A model generated the notes under the pieces. That model did not search any database. It had not been told where the DNA came from and was given only the letters and a program-made list of their open reading frames with translations. Positions 39,950 to 48,772 of a stretch of DNA of 64,000 bases are shown here, piece after piece; position 1 is the stretch's first letter; the number at the start of each line of letters is the position of its first letter. The position numbers and the translations under genes were made by a program. The DNA comes from JAAUUE01 sp943370025. GTDB taxonomy: Bacteria > Cyanobacteriota > Cyanobacteriia > Cyanobacteriales > JAAUUE01. The stretch covers positions 1 to 64,000 of the forward strand of contig CALRPI020000003.1 of the NCBI GenBank assembly GCA_943370025.1, written 5' to 3'.

Positions 39950-40134
39950 GGCGGGCATTCTGGCTTTTTCAGAGATGATTTATGTTGTAGGAACCCTTGC
40001 TCAGCGAGGGTTCCTACAACATAACCTGCTTGGTGACGGCTATATCACTGAAATCACAGTTGCGGGACAGCGTTGGGCTTACACCAAACTTTCCCCTTTA
40101 CATCTAGTGGCTGTTCTCCACCAGAACCAACAAA
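39950..40134 (-). promoter_or_regulatory. Cobalamin riboswitch controlling cbiMNQO
   Basis: Reading the minus strand, GGGGAAAGTTTGGTGTAAGC leads to the core CTGTCCCGCAACTGTGATTT (close to the consensus CTGTCCCGCCACTGTAA) and, 100 nt later, to AGCCAGAATGCCCGCC (consensus AGTCAGGATACCTGCC). TTTCAG and CTGAAA close the peripheral arm. The arm is enlarged by a repeat at 39981-40044 that carries a 17-bp perfect stem. The aptamer ends 40 nt before cbiM. It should reduce cobalt-transporter expression when adenosylcobalamin is abundant. No clear terminator is seen, so control of translation initiation is more likely. Confidence 0.88.
39981..40044. repeat. Palindromic repeat inside the riboswitch arm
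   Basis: A 43-nt palindrome (39981-40023, 17-bp stem TATGTTGTAGGAACCCT) adjoins CTGCTTGGTGACGGCTATA. Positions 40019-40044 match 6731-6756 at 24 of 26 positions. Shared sequence with an unrelated intergenic site indicates a mobile or dispersed repeat, not a part of the aptamer. Confidence 0.7.
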
Positions 40135-40182
40135 TTTATCTGTATAGTATGACCGAAAAAGTCGAATTTCATTAATAAGTTT

Positions 40183-41031
40183 TTATGACAATCTTAGGAT
40201 CATTTGTAAGGCTAATCCAGTACAAAGCAACAAACTAATCCCCATGATCCCCGCTAGGGGTTTGCCATAACGCCCAACCATTAGGGAGTTGAAGGGGTCT
40301 GGGTATTTAATTAGTTGTGCCGTATCAAGGGTGGCGATCGCCACAATCCAGCCCGTATGAAGCCCGATCGCCAGACCTAAATTACCCTGATTCGCTATCC
40401 GTGCCGCCACCAACACCATCCCCATCAACCACAAACCAGGAACTTGGGGCAGAGTTTCCTTTCGTTCCCACACCAAATGTAACAGGGCAAAAATAGCGCT
40501 AGAAATAGCGGCAGCAACCCATAGGGAATAGTTTTGCTGCAAAATATTCACAAAAATTCCCCGAAAAATTAATTCTTCTACCGTGCTGATTAGAAGCGCG
40601 ATCGCCAAGGTCGGCAAAATAATTTTTGCCAATCCTAAAGCTTTTTCTCCCCGCCATTCTATCCATCCCCCAGCTAATTCGATCGCCACTAAAATCCCAA
40701 TCCCCACCAGCCCAATTAAACACCCGATCGCTATCTCTAATCCAAGAGTAACTCCCCAGTTCCAGCCATAATCTATAGAGCTAGTTTGCTCAATTTGCAG
40801 AGTTCCCCAGCAAATTAATAGGGAAACCAAGTACAAAGTTCCCACAAAGACTAGCTTATAATCTGCGGCAAAAGGTTGTCCTCCCTGCCATTTAATTAAT
40901 AAAGCTATCACTACCCCTAAAGGTAGCCAAACTCCTAACCAAGTGCCAAGGAAAATCAAGATTTTTAGTAGTGACGGAAAAGCTGCCAGTGTCAAGAGCC
41001 ACTGGTCAGCATTTTGGATTAAAAACATCAT
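40183..41031 (-). CDS. CPBP family intramembrane glutamic endopeptidase
   Basis: A 282-aa membrane protein with about seven to eight spans. The CPBP (Abi/Rce1-like) motifs are present: TVEELIFRGIFVNIL (the Glu-Glu pair and Arg) and ISSAIFALLHLVWE (the His of motif 2), followed by VAARIANQGNLGLAIGLHTG (motif 3/4 His). Family members cleave prenylated or other membrane substrates; many bacterial ones act in bacteriocin self-immunity, but no such genes are here. It lies directly upstream of the riboswitch on the same strand. Confidence 0.9.
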   Translation of the reverse strand: MMFLIQNADQWLLTLAAFPSLLKILIFLGTWLGVWLPLGVVIALLIKWQGGQPFAADYKLVFVGTLYLVSLLICWGTLQIEQTSSIDYGWNWGVTLGLEIAIGCLIGLVGIGILVAIELAGGWIEWRGEKALGLAKIILPTLAIALLISTVEELIFRGIFVNILQQNYSLWVAAAISSAIFALLHLVWERKETLPQVPGLWLMGMVLVAARIANQGNLGLAIGLHTGWIVAIATLDTAQLIKYPDPFNSLMVGRYGKPLAGIMGISLLLCTGLALQMILRLS

Positions 41032-41092
41032 TATTTCTGACCTAAGAGCCAGACAAAATCACCAATGAGTTGGCTTAATTTAGGCTCAAATC

Positions 41093-41476
41093 TTATTCTT
41101 CATCTGGGCTGCTGCCGATCTGTTTCAGGTGAATATGCTTATAGCCAAGCTTGATTTCAAACTCATCTCCTTGCTTGAGTCCCATTTCTTTGGTGTAGGT
41201 AGCTCCAATGACAATTTGACCATTCGCATGGACACTAACTCGATAAGTTGGTTCCCGACCTCGACCATCTTTTGCCCCTTCTGGATCAAGGGGAACCCCT
41301 TTAGCACCAAGGACTGCATCATAAAAATCAGTTAAATTTACCCTAGTTTGACCGTCTTTGGTTTCAGTATAGTAGCCACAACGTTTTGCTGTTTCTCTAC
41401 GGGGGAGGTGAGAAAGCTCTTTGACTTTTTGCAGTAGTGCCTTTCCCGTTAAGGGAGCAAGTGTAGTTTCCGACAT
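41093..41476 (-). CDS. cyAbrB-type transcriptional regulator
   Basis: A 127-aa cyanobacterial AbrB. The N-terminal half is the cyanobacterial extension (LTGKALLQKVKELSHLPRRE, then CGYYTETKDGQTRVNLTDFY) and the C-terminal half is the AbrB DNA-binding domain (EPTYRVSVHANGQIVIGATY, GLKQGDEFEIKLGYKHIHL). It looks closer to the cyAbrB1 subgroup. These proteins regulate carbon, nitrogen and hydrogen metabolism and, in some strains, toxin clusters. It is preceded by the 590-bp gap upstream. Confidence 0.92.
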   Translation of the reverse strand: MSETTLAPLTGKALLQKVKELSHLPRRETAKRCGYYTETKDGQTRVNLTDFYDAVLGAKGVPLDPEGAKDGRGREPTYRVSVHANGQIVIGATYTKEMGLKQGDEFEIKLGYKHIHLKQIGSSPDEE

Positions 41477-41770
41477 AAACTTAGTAAGCCTCCGAATTAT
41501 CCTAGTTAATAGACCAACCAGCTATCTAATATTTTCTGGAATCTATCATAATAAAAATATAACTCTAAAAACTACTTATTTAGCAAGTATATTAATAAAA
41601 TTAAAAGTTTCTTTTTTCTATGGCAATCCTATTTGATTTGCAATATTTCAAGGTTGATTAAGAGCTATCCCTAGAGGAATGGGACTTACAAACCATTGAG
41701 CATTGATACAGCAGATTGATTTTTAATTTTGTCAACTTGATAATTTCTAGAAATCAACTATGGTGATCCT

Positions 41771-41806
41771 AAATAATTGCACCTGTCTTCAGTGGGTAAA
41801 ATTATT
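41771..41806. repeat. Hairpin repeat, compensated copy of 14946-14975
   Basis: AATAATTGCACCTG and CAGTGGGTAAAATTATT pair around TCTT. Several stem positions differ from the copy at 14946 on both sides so that pairing is kept. Confidence 0.5.
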
Positions 41807-41853
41807 TACCAGAAGCAATCTGATTGAGTCAAGGATTTAAAATTGCGAGATTA

Positions 41854-41898
41854 TTTTTGAGCCAGCGTAGAGTTTCTCTCTAAAATTGGCTCAAAAAA
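41854..41898. terminator. Bidirectional terminator-like hairpin
   Basis: TTTTTGAGCCA (41854-41864) pairs with TGGCTCAAAAA (41887-41897), with T-runs or A-runs at each foot. It is located in the gap between cyAbrB and sdhB (41477-42066). No gene or known RNA is recognised in that gap. Confidence 0.5.
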
Positions 41899-42066
41899 TA
41901 GCAATCCTAAATTATTCCTAAACTTTAGAGGGTTGGGAAGGTTCTACTTGTAGGGTGCGACCTTCTCAACTCAATTACTCAATTAGGATTGCGATCGGAT
42001 CTGTAGATCAGCAAATTACCTTAAACTAAAAATAGTCAGCCTTTACTCAGTCAGAAAAATAAATCA

Positions 42067-43059
42067 ATGAAAGTCCAATTTCAAATAATTCGTCAGCAGC
42101 AAAATAGCCAATCCCGGATTGAGAGGTATCAATTAGAGGTGGAACCCGGCAATACTATTCTTGACTGTCTGAATCGAATTAAATGGGAGATCGATGGTAC
42201 CTTAGCGTTCCGCAAAAATTGTCGGAATACTATCTGTGGTAGTTGTGGGATGAGAATTAATGGCAGAGCGACTTTAGCTTGCAAGGAAAATATTGCTGGA
42301 GAGTTGGCAAAATGTGTCACTGATCCCCAAACCGGGCTACCAGAAATCACGATCGCTCCCTTGGGAAATCTACCAGTTATCAAAGATTTAATTGTGGATA
42401 TGCAAAACTTCTGGCAGCATTTAGAGGCGATCGATCCCTACGTCAGTACTGGGGCTAGGCAAATTCCCGAACGGGAGTTTCTCCAGACTCCTGATGAGCG
42501 ATCGCAGCTAGAAGAAACGGAAAATTGTATTATGTGCGGGGCTTGTTATTCTGATTGCAATGCCCTGCCAACCAATCCAGATTTTGCTGGTCCCCATTCC
42601 CTAGCCAAGGCTTACCGGATGATTGCTGACCAACGGGACGGAGAAACCACCAGCCGCTTAGAAACCCAAAATCAAGGAACAGATGGGGTGTGGGGCTGCA
42701 CTCGTTGTTATATGTGTAATACAGTATGTCCTATGGGAGTTAACCCCATGGATCAAATCACTAAAATTAAGCAAGAAATCTTAGCTCAACCGCATCCAGA
42801 ACCAAGCCGTGCCATCCGCCATCGCCAAACCCTCATAGAGTTAGTTAAAAATGGGGGCTGGATTGATGAGCGTAAGTTTGGGCTACAGGTAATGGGAAAT
42901 TCTTTTCGAGATTGGCAAGGATTACTCAGCCTTGGTCCCTTGGGTTTAAGAATGCTGGCAAGGGGCAAGTTTCCACTATTTTTTGAGGCTTCCGAGGGAA
43001 CTGAAGAGGTGCGATCGCTCATGGAAGCAGTGGAGGCACAGGAAAAAAAACAAAGATAG
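42067..43059 (+). CDS. sdhB: Succinate dehydrogenase/fumarate reductase iron-sulfur subunit
   Basis: A 330-aa iron-sulfur protein that passes electrons from the flavoprotein to quinone. The plant-type 2Fe-2S site is CRNTICGSCGMRINGRATLAC. The C-terminal ferredoxin domain has CIMCGACYSDCNALPTNPDF and CTRCYMCNTVCPMGVNPM for the 3Fe-4S and 4Fe-4S clusters. It is longer than E. coli SdhB (about 240 aa) by a C-terminal extension (FGLQVMGNSFRDWQGLLSLG), typical of the cyanobacterial version. No sdhA is adjacent; subunit genes are dispersed in cyanobacteria. Confidence 0.93.
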   Translation: MKVQFQIIRQQQNSQSRIERYQLEVEPGNTILDCLNRIKWEIDGTLAFRKNCRNTICGSCGMRINGRATLACKENIAGELAKCVTDPQTGLPEITIAPLGNLPVIKDLIVDMQNFWQHLEAIDPYVSTGARQIPEREFLQTPDERSQLEETENCIMCGACYSDCNALPTNPDFAGPHSLAKAYRMIADQRDGETTSRLETQNQGTDGVWGCTRCYMCNTVCPMGVNPMDQITKIKQEILAQPHPEPSRAIRHRQTLIELVKNGGWIDERKFGLQVMGNSFRDWQGLLSLGPLGLRMLARGKFPLFFEASEGTEEVRSLMEAVEAQEKKQR

Positions 43060-43086
43060 TGAGGCAAAGTAAAAGTAATTGATTGA

Positions 43087-43326
43087 GTAGGGTGGGCAGT
43101 GCCCACCTTACAGCAGTTTGAGAGTGGGTGGCTACAGCCACCCACTCTCAAACCCAACATTGATAGGACTTTCAATATTTGTGGCGTGTCTCATTTGAAC
43201 ATAAAGTGCTGTAAGAGGAATCTGGTACAAAAGGGGTGGGAAATAGGTATCAACTATCTTTACCGCCATCACCCTCCAGTCAAATAGGTAGATAAAATTC
43301 AAATAGGTGGGCATTGCCCACCCTAC
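43087..43326. repeat. 240-bp segment bounded by 21-bp inverted repeats
   Basis: GTAGGGTGGGCAGTGCCCACC at 43087-43107 and, inverted, GGTGGGCATTGCCCACCCTAC at 43306-43326 differ at one position. Each repeat is itself a palindrome. Inside lies a perfect 18-bp hairpin (43116-43153, GTTTGAGAGTGGGTGGCT arm). A third copy of the 21-mer is at 39062-39082. No coding capacity is evident. Confidence 0.7.
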
Positions 43327-43413
43327 GGGAACTTACTCTGATTCTAGAAAAGGCTTAGGGGATAACTTGCTTTTCCTAGAATGGGTTCTAGCTTATGCCA
43401 AACTCACTTTAAT

Positions 43414-44508
43414 CTAGTTAATCGATGCTGCCAATTCTGCTAGTCTTTCCTGCTGGTCTTGGGAAATACAGCACTGGATGATTTCTTCAATATCTCCCTC
43501 TAGGAGAGGAGTTAGGGTAAAATTCTGCCCCAGGCGGTGGTCTGTGACTCGATTATCCTTGTAGTTATAGGTGCGGATTTTCTCGGAGCGGGAGCCGGTG
43601 CCGACTTGCGATCGCCGGAGATCCGTGACTGCACTCTGCTGTTCCCGCAGCTTAATATCATAAAGTTTTGCCCGGAGAATCTGCATTGCCCGTTCCCGGT
43701 TTTGGAGTTGACTCCGTTCTTCGGTACAGAAAACTCGTATTCCCGTAGGCTTGTGGATTAAATCTACAGCGGTTTCTACCTTGTTAACGTTTTGTCCCCC
43801 AGCTCCGCCTGATCGAGCCGTAGTTAGCTCAATTTCCTTCGGGTCAATATGCACTTCCACTTCATCTACTTCCGGCATAATTGCCACCGTTGCCGTAGAA
43901 GTATGAACTCTTCCCCCAGCCTCGGTGACGGGAACCCGCTGAACTCGATGCACTCCGGCTTCAAACTTGAGCTTGCTATAGACTTGCTCACCCTTAATTT
44001 CTAAGATTGCTTCCTTAAAGCCCCCCATATCCGCTAGGGATTCACTCAACAAAAATACCTTCCAACGTTGAGTTTCTGCATAGCGGGAATACATCCGCAC
44101 CAAATCTCCCGCCCAGATACTAGCCTCATCGCCGCCAGTACCCGCCCGGATTTCTAGCATGATGTTCTTTTCATCGTTGGGGTCTTTCGGCAGGAGCAAG
44201 ACCTTAAGCTGGCTTTCAAGGGTGTTTACCTTAATATCCAATTCCTCTACTTCTAGAGAAGCTAACTGCTGGAGTTCGCGATCGCCAGCCGACTCCTTGA
44301 GAATTTGTTTTGCGCCAACCAGTTCTTCTTGAGTCTGTTTCCACTCTTCATAGGTTTCCACCGTGATCTCTAGAGCAGATCTGGCCTTCGCAATCCGCTG
44401 CAACTCCTGAGGATCGCTGATCACGTCAGGATCCCCCAACTTCCGAGTTAACTCATGGAAAGTTTGCTCCACAGAGCGCAGTTTTTCTAGTAGATAGGTT
44501 TCAGCCAT
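43414..44508 (-). CDS. prfA: Peptide chain release factor 1
   Basis: Releases the finished peptide at UAA and UAG. The 364-aa length is standard. The GGQ motif is in RSGGAGGQNVNKVETAVDLI, and the peptide anticodon region precedes it (HRVQRVPVTEAGGRVHTSTA). The ATG at 44508 gives the conserved MAETYLLEKL start; the TTG at 44514 is in frame. It is the last gene of the ribosomal cluster, 53 nt after rpmE. Confidence 0.97.
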   Translation of the reverse strand: MAETYLLEKLRSVEQTFHELTRKLGDPDVISDPQELQRIAKARSALEITVETYEEWKQTQEELVGAKQILKESAGDRELQQLASLEVEELDIKVNTLESQLKVLLLPKDPNDEKNIMLEIRAGTGGDEASIWAGDLVRMYSRYAETQRWKVFLLSESLADMGGFKEAILEIKGEQVYSKLKFEAGVHRVQRVPVTEAGGRVHTSTATVAIMPEVDEVEVHIDPKEIELTTARSGGAGGQNVNKVETAVDLIHKPTGIRVFCTEERSQLQNRERAMQILRAKLYDIKLREQQSAVTDLRRSQVGTGSRSEKIRTYNYKDNRVTDHRLGQNFTLTPLLEGDIEEIIQCCISQDQQERLAELAASIN

Positions 44509-44561
44509 GATCAATTGTCCTCTGGTCTCTTGGTTAATAACAAAATCAAGACCAAGGACTG

Positions 44562-44804
44562 CTAATTTTGGTTAGCTTTTTGCACTTCATCAGCTTCTTC
44601 CAACATCCCATACTTACGCAGGAATCTTTCCACCCGTCCTTCGGTATCCACAAGTTTTTGATTACCTGTGTAGAAGGGATGGTTGCCAGACCACATATCA
44701 ACGTTTAGTTCTGGCTTCGTAGAGCCGATCGTCATAATTACTTCGCCATTACAGTAAACCTTGGCTTCGGGATACCATTGGGGATGAATATTGGGTTTAG
44801 GCAT
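44562..44804 (-). CDS. rpmE: 50S ribosomal protein L31
   Basis: An 80-aa large-subunit protein starting MPKPNIHPQWYPEAKVYCNG at 44804. The frame extends upstream but that extension is not conserved. Only one Cys (VYCNGEV) of the zinc-binding set remains, and the second position is HPFYTG, so this is the zinc-free type. It lies between rpsI and prfA, the usual cyanobacterial order. Confidence 0.95.
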   Translation of the reverse strand: MPKPNIHPQWYPEAKVYCNGEVIMTIGSTKPELNVDMWSGNHPFYTGNQKLVDTEGRVERFLRKYGMLEEADEVQKANQN

Positions 44805-44868
44805 AACATATTCTCCTAGAGGGGTTGAGATTGATTTTTTGAGAGTAATTTTGATGAGATTAATTCGA

Positions 44869-45282
44869 TTAACGTTTCGAGTATTGAGGAGCTTTTCTGG
44901 CTTTGTGTAAACCATACTTCTTCCGTTCCTTAGCTCTGGGGTCACGGGTCATGTAACCTTCAGTTTTCAGAGGCTTGCGATTTTCTGGATCTAGTTCACA
45001 TAGGGCACGAGCCACACCTAGGCGGACAGAATCTGCTTGTCCAGTCAAACCACCACCGTGGGCGTTAACTAAGATATCGTATTCATTTTCTAAGCCGAGG
45101 GTTTCTAGGGGAGCTTTAGCCACCGAAATATAGCTACCATTTTGGTTGAAGTAATCACTGCCTTCACGACCATTAACAATTAGCTTGCCACTGCCGGGAA
45201 CTAGGCGAACTCTAGCGATCGCTGTCTTCCGTCTGCCTGTACCCCAATACACTGCCTTGCCGCTTTTATCTGTTACTTGCAT
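44869..45282 (-). CDS. rpsI: 30S ribosomal protein S9
   Basis: A 137-aa S9 with YWGTGRRKTAIARVRLVPGS at the N-terminus, GGGLTGQADSVRLGVARAL centrally and the basic tail KERKKYGLHKARKAPQYSKR that reaches the decoding centre and contacts P-site tRNA. Its ATG overlaps the rplM stop by 1 nt, so the two are translationally coupled. Confidence 0.97.
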   Translation of the reverse strand: MQVTDKSGKAVYWGTGRRKTAIARVRLVPGSGKLIVNGREGSDYFNQNGSYISVAKAPLETLGLENEYDILVNAHGGGLTGQADSVRLGVARALCELDPENRKPLKTEGYMTRDPRAKERKKYGLHKARKAPQYSKR

Positions 45283-45734
45283 TATCCTTCTCCGGGAATT
45301 GTATTAATAGTCAATAGCTTTGGTTGTTGAGCTTCGTGGGGATGAACATCACCCTTATAAACTTTCAGCTTGGTAAATAGCTGGCGACCTAGAGAATTTT
45401 TTGGCAACATCCCCTTGACCGCTTGTTCCAGGATTCTTTCGGGAATTCTGACTTTCAGCTTTTCAAAGGTTTCTGTTTTCATCCCCCCCGGACGACCAGA
45501 GTGGCGACGATAAACTTTTTGAGAACTTTTTTTGCCAGTGACGGCGATTTTTTCGGCATTAATCACGATCACAAAATCCCCAGTATCCATATGGGGAGTG
45601 AATGTTGGCTTATTTTTGCCCCGGAGAACTGAGGCAATCTCTGTTGCTAATCGCCCTAGGCGTTGGTTAGCAGCATCCACCACGTACCACTCGTGTTCAA
45701 GGGTATCAACCGGGGGTAGATAGGTTTTTTCCAT
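45282..45734 (-). CDS. rplM: 50S ribosomal protein L13
   Basis: A 150-aa L13 (WYVVDAANQRLGRLATEIAS, NKPTFTPHMDTGDFVIVINA, EQAVKGMLPKNSLGRQLFTK). One of the early assembly proteins of the large subunit. It begins the rplM-rpsI pair, 153 nt downstream of truA. Confidence 0.97.
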   Translation of the reverse strand: MEKTYLPPVDTLEHEWYVVDAANQRLGRLATEIASVLRGKNKPTFTPHMDTGDFVIVINAEKIAVTGKKSSQKVYRRHSGRPGGMKTETFEKLKVRIPERILEQAVKGMLPKNSLGRQLFTKLKVYKGDVHPHEAQQPKLLTINTIPGEG

Positions 45735-45887
45735 AATTTTATAAGTTTAGTTTAGTTAATTTAGAACTTAGTTTCGAGCTTAGGGTTTAATTCCAGTTAA
45801 TTTACCAAAGACTGTAACTTGATCTAGCTGTTGATTTTAGTTACCCCAGCCAACCATTAGTTGCTGATTAGTAAGTAAAATTTCCCC

Positions 45888-46700
45888 TTATCTAGTTAAT
45901 CGGAATTTGGGCTGGGTGTCAAACCATAGTTCTCGCGGAAATGGGTGTTCTGGATAGCCAACTCGCAGCAGACACAAGCCTTTCGCTGGGGCGGAGTGCT
46001 TTACCTCATGGCGTTGTCGCTCTTGCCACAATCGGGCAAATTCTTGGGGAGTTCGATCGCCACAGCCCACCTGCACCAACAACCCCACCAATAGCCGCAC
46101 CATCCCGTACAAGAAACCCTTAGCCTGAATTTCGATGTAAAGAAAATCTCCTTCTCGATTGCAAGCCACTTCCTGCACTTCCACTAGTGAGTCCTTCCGT
46201 TTTGACCCTGCTCGCTGAAAAGCCTCTAGGTCGTAGGTTCCCACCAAGGGTTCCAAAGCTTCGCGGATCAGTTCGATCGACAAAGGGGCTTGGTAATAGT
46301 GCCAATAATAGGGATGGACGAAAAGGTTGGGTTCCGCTGCCGTGTACAGGGTATAACGATAGCGGCGATAACTAGCGGAAAACCTAGCGTGCCAGTCCGG
46401 TGCCACCGCAGCCGAGGCTCTAACTAGAATATCCTTGGGCAATCGGCTATTTAGTACCACTGCCCACTTCTCTGGGGGAATTCTGGACACCATATCAAAA
46501 TGTGCCACCATGCCTGCGGCATGAACCCCACTATCGGTACGTCCTGCACCGTAGAGAGTCACTGGGGAGCCTTGGATCTCACTCAAGACACTCTCAATTT
46601 CTCCTTGCACCGTCCGATGCTGTACTTGGTACTGCCAACCCGCAAAGTTGGCTCCCAAATACTGGAGGAGTAGGGCTATCCTCTGACGAGATGGTTCCAT
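45888..46700 (-). CDS. truA: tRNA pseudouridine synthase A
   Basis: Makes pseudouridine at positions 38-40 of tRNA anticodon stems. The 270-aa protein has the catalytic Asp in LYGAGRTDSGVHAAGMVAHF and the RYRYTLYT and FLYGMVRLLVG segments. Its ATG overlaps the rplQ stop by 1 nt. The rplQ-truA-rplM order is the standard cyanobacterial one. Confidence 0.96.
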   Translation of the reverse strand: MEPSRQRIALLLQYLGANFAGWQYQVQHRTVQGEIESVLSEIQGSPVTLYGAGRTDSGVHAAGMVAHFDMVSRIPPEKWAVVLNSRLPKDILVRASAAVAPDWHARFSASYRRYRYTLYTAAEPNLFVHPYYWHYYQAPLSIELIREALEPLVGTYDLEAFQRAGSKRKDSLVEVQEVACNREGDFLYIEIQAKGFLYGMVRLLVGLLVQVGCGDRTPQEFARLWQERQRHEVKHSAPAKGLCLLRVGYPEHPFPRELWFDTQPKFRLTR

Positions 46701-47050
46701 TACACCAGTTCGATGACAGCCATTTCCGAGTTATCTCCCCGACGGGGCATAGTCCTTAACACCCTAGTGTAGCCACCATTTCTGTCCCCATAACGAGCTT
46801 GGGCATTAGCAAAAAGTTTGTGGACTAGTTGCTTATCATAGATATAACCTAGGGCGCGGCGGCGAGATTCCAAGGAACCATCCTTGGCTAGGGTGATCAT
46901 TTTATCGGCGATTGGCTGGACTGCCTTAGCTCGAATTTTCGTGGTGGTAATCTTTCCGTGGCGGATTAATTCAGTGGTCAAGGCTCTGAGGAGAGCTTTC
47001 CGCTGATCAGCCGGCAAGCCTAGCTGGGGAACACGACAACGATGGCGCAT
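46700..47050 (-). CDS. rplQ: 50S ribosomal protein L17
   Basis: A 116-aa L17 starting MRHRCRVPQLGLPADQRKAL at 47050; an upstream in-frame start at 47101 would add a non-conserved, hydrophobic piece. LLRALTTELIRHGKITTTKI and the C-terminal YTRVLRTMPRRGDNSEMAVI are diagnostic. It is 115 nt downstream of rpoA and coupled to truA. Confidence 0.96.
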   Translation of the reverse strand: MRHRCRVPQLGLPADQRKALLRALTTELIRHGKITTTKIRAKAVQPIADKMITLAKDGSLESRRRALGYIYDKQLVHKLFANAQARYGDRNGGYTRVLRTMPRRGDNSEMAVIELV

Positions 47051-47165
47051 ATTAGTTATCCAAATATTTAGTAATAATTTTTTTGTAAAGACTTCCCACA
47101 CAGGGCATCCTTAATTTCTTGGCACTACTAAGTTAAGCAAGAGTTAAGTAAATATCTCAAGATAA

Positions 47166-48107
47166 TTACTTACCTGCCTTTTCTTGGGGTAAGGTGATCC
47201 CCAATCGTTTCTGGAGAGCATCTATTACTTCATCCGCAGATTTCTGCCCAAAGTTTTTGATCTCCAGCAAATCTTCTTGGGTATAAGCCAATAGATCCGC
47301 AACTGTATTGATCTGTGCTCGTTTTAGACAGTTATAGGCACGTACCGACAATTGCAATTCCTCAATGGGAATCTGGCTAGTGGGGTCTGTATCCGTAGGA
47401 TATTCATCTTTGATTGGCTCTAGACTAATATCTTTCAGGGGGTTAAATAGACCAACCAAAATATTGGCTGCTTGGGAAAGAGCTTCTTGGGGAGTGAGAC
47501 TACCATTCGTCCAAATCTCCATCAGCAGGCGATCGCGCTCTAGGGAGCCATCGATTCTAGCGTCTTCAATACTATAGTTAACCTTGTTTACAGGCATAAA
47601 AATAGCATCAATCTGCATAAAATCAAGGGAACTAGAGTCTTCTCGACCCCGATCGATCGCTCGATACCCCTTACCCCGCTCAATCCGAAACTCCATTTCC
47701 AGTTTGGCTCCGGCGGCTACAGTAGCTACATACTGCCCCGGATCGACAATCTGGACCTCGGAAGGCAGATCAAATTGCGCTGCCCTCACAGTTGCCGGAC
47801 CAGTGATTGCTACCCGACCGATCTGGGGAGCAGTGGTATAGCTTTTGAAAACAATTTCCTTCATGTTCAGGAGTATTTCCAGAACATCCTCCCGGACTCC
47901 CGGAATAGTAGCAAACTCATGGGTAATACCAGCAATTCTTACTGCCGTTACCGCCGAGCCATCAAGATTAGAGAGGAGAACTCGCCGCAGGGCATTGCCT
48001 ACGGTAGTTCCTTGACCCCGCTCTAGAGGTTCGAGAATAAATTTGCTATAATAACCTTGGTCTTTGTTAGTTTTGGACTCTACACACTCAATTTGAAATT
48101 GTGCCAC
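47166..48107 (-). CDS. rpoA: RNA polymerase alpha subunit
   Basis: A 313-aa alpha subunit. The N-terminal assembly domain begins FQIECVESKTNKDQGYYSKF and includes GQGTTVGNALRRVLLSNLDG; the C-terminal domain that touches DNA UP elements and activators has LQLSVRAYNCLKRAQINTVA and EDLLEIKNFGQKSADEVIDA. It lies 196 nt after rpsK, the largest gap within the ribosomal cluster, so it may have its own promoter. Confidence 0.97.
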   Translation of the reverse strand: MAQFQIECVESKTNKDQGYYSKFILEPLERGQGTTVGNALRRVLLSNLDGSAVTAVRIAGITHEFATIPGVREDVLEILLNMKEIVFKSYTTAPQIGRVAITGPATVRAAQFDLPSEVQIVDPGQYVATVAAGAKLEMEFRIERGKGYRAIDRGREDSSSLDFMQIDAIFMPVNKVNYSIEDARIDGSLERDRLLMEIWTNGSLTPQEALSQAANILVGLFNPLKDISLEPIKDEYPTDTDPTSQIPIEELQLSVRAYNCLKRAQINTVADLLAYTQEDLLEIKNFGQKSADEVIDALQKRLGITLPQEKAGK

Positions 48108-48303
48108 AGTGTTACCTCTTCTGCCGATTGGAAATTTTGGCTTATAAGCATTGGCAATTACTACCAGCTTAGAAATCTTTATTGACTTAGGAATATTGAC
48201 TCAAGGACTGGTTTTTAGGCTAAGTCCTCCATTGGATACTTCAGCTTAGCTAGCTAACTAGAAAGCCAATACAGAAGCTAAAGTCAAGTCTAGGAAAATA
48301 AGT

Positions 48304-48696
48304 CTAAACCCGACGGCGTTTTGGCGGTCTGCATCCGTTGTGGGGAATTGGGGTGACATCACGAATTAAAGTGATTTCCAAGCCTGCACCTTGCAATGCC
48401 CGAATTGCAGTTTCTCGACCAGCCCCAGGACCACTCACCATAACTTCTAATTGGCGCATTCCTTGGTCGATTGCCCGCCGAGCGGCAGAGTCAGCAGCAG
48501 TCTGAGCAGCAAAGGGGGTACCTTTTTTTGCTCCCTTGAAGCCACTGGAGCCTGCGGAAGCCCAAGAAATAACATCACCCTTAGTATCAGCGATCGTCAC
48601 AATGGTGTTGTTGAAAGTGGATTGGATATAAGCCGTACCGCTGGGTACATTACGCTTAGTTTTTTTTGTACTACTTTTTTTAGTTGGTCGCGCCAT
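48304..48696 (-). CDS. rpsK: 30S ribosomal protein S11
   Basis: A 130-aa S11 with a basic Ser/Thr/Lys-rich start (RPTKKSSTKKTKRNVPSG), then AYIQSTFNNTIVTIADTKGD and GAGRETAIRALQGAGLEITL, ending PIPHNGCRPPKRRRV. It is part of the platform of the small subunit, next to rpsM. Confidence 0.97.
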   Translation of the reverse strand: MARPTKKSSTKKTKRNVPSGTAYIQSTFNNTIVTIADTKGDVISWASAGSSGFKGAKKGTPFAAQTAADSAARRAIDQGMRQLEVMVSGPGAGRETAIRALQGAGLEITLIRDVTPIPHNGCRPPKRRRV

Positions 48697-48772
48697 ATTA
48701 ATTTAGCTACTGCTTTGGTAAATAAACTATTTTCAGAAAAACTCCAGAGATAAAGGTTTATCCCTATGTCAA

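Noticed and set aside
39948..40175. 75-aa plus-strand frame
   Set aside because: It lies entirely within the minus-strand cobalamin riboswitch and its inserted palindrome.
41477..42066. Possible small RNA (for example 6S RNA) in the 590-bp gap
   Set aside because: Only a short terminator-like hairpin and a repeat were seen; no convincing long bulged stem.
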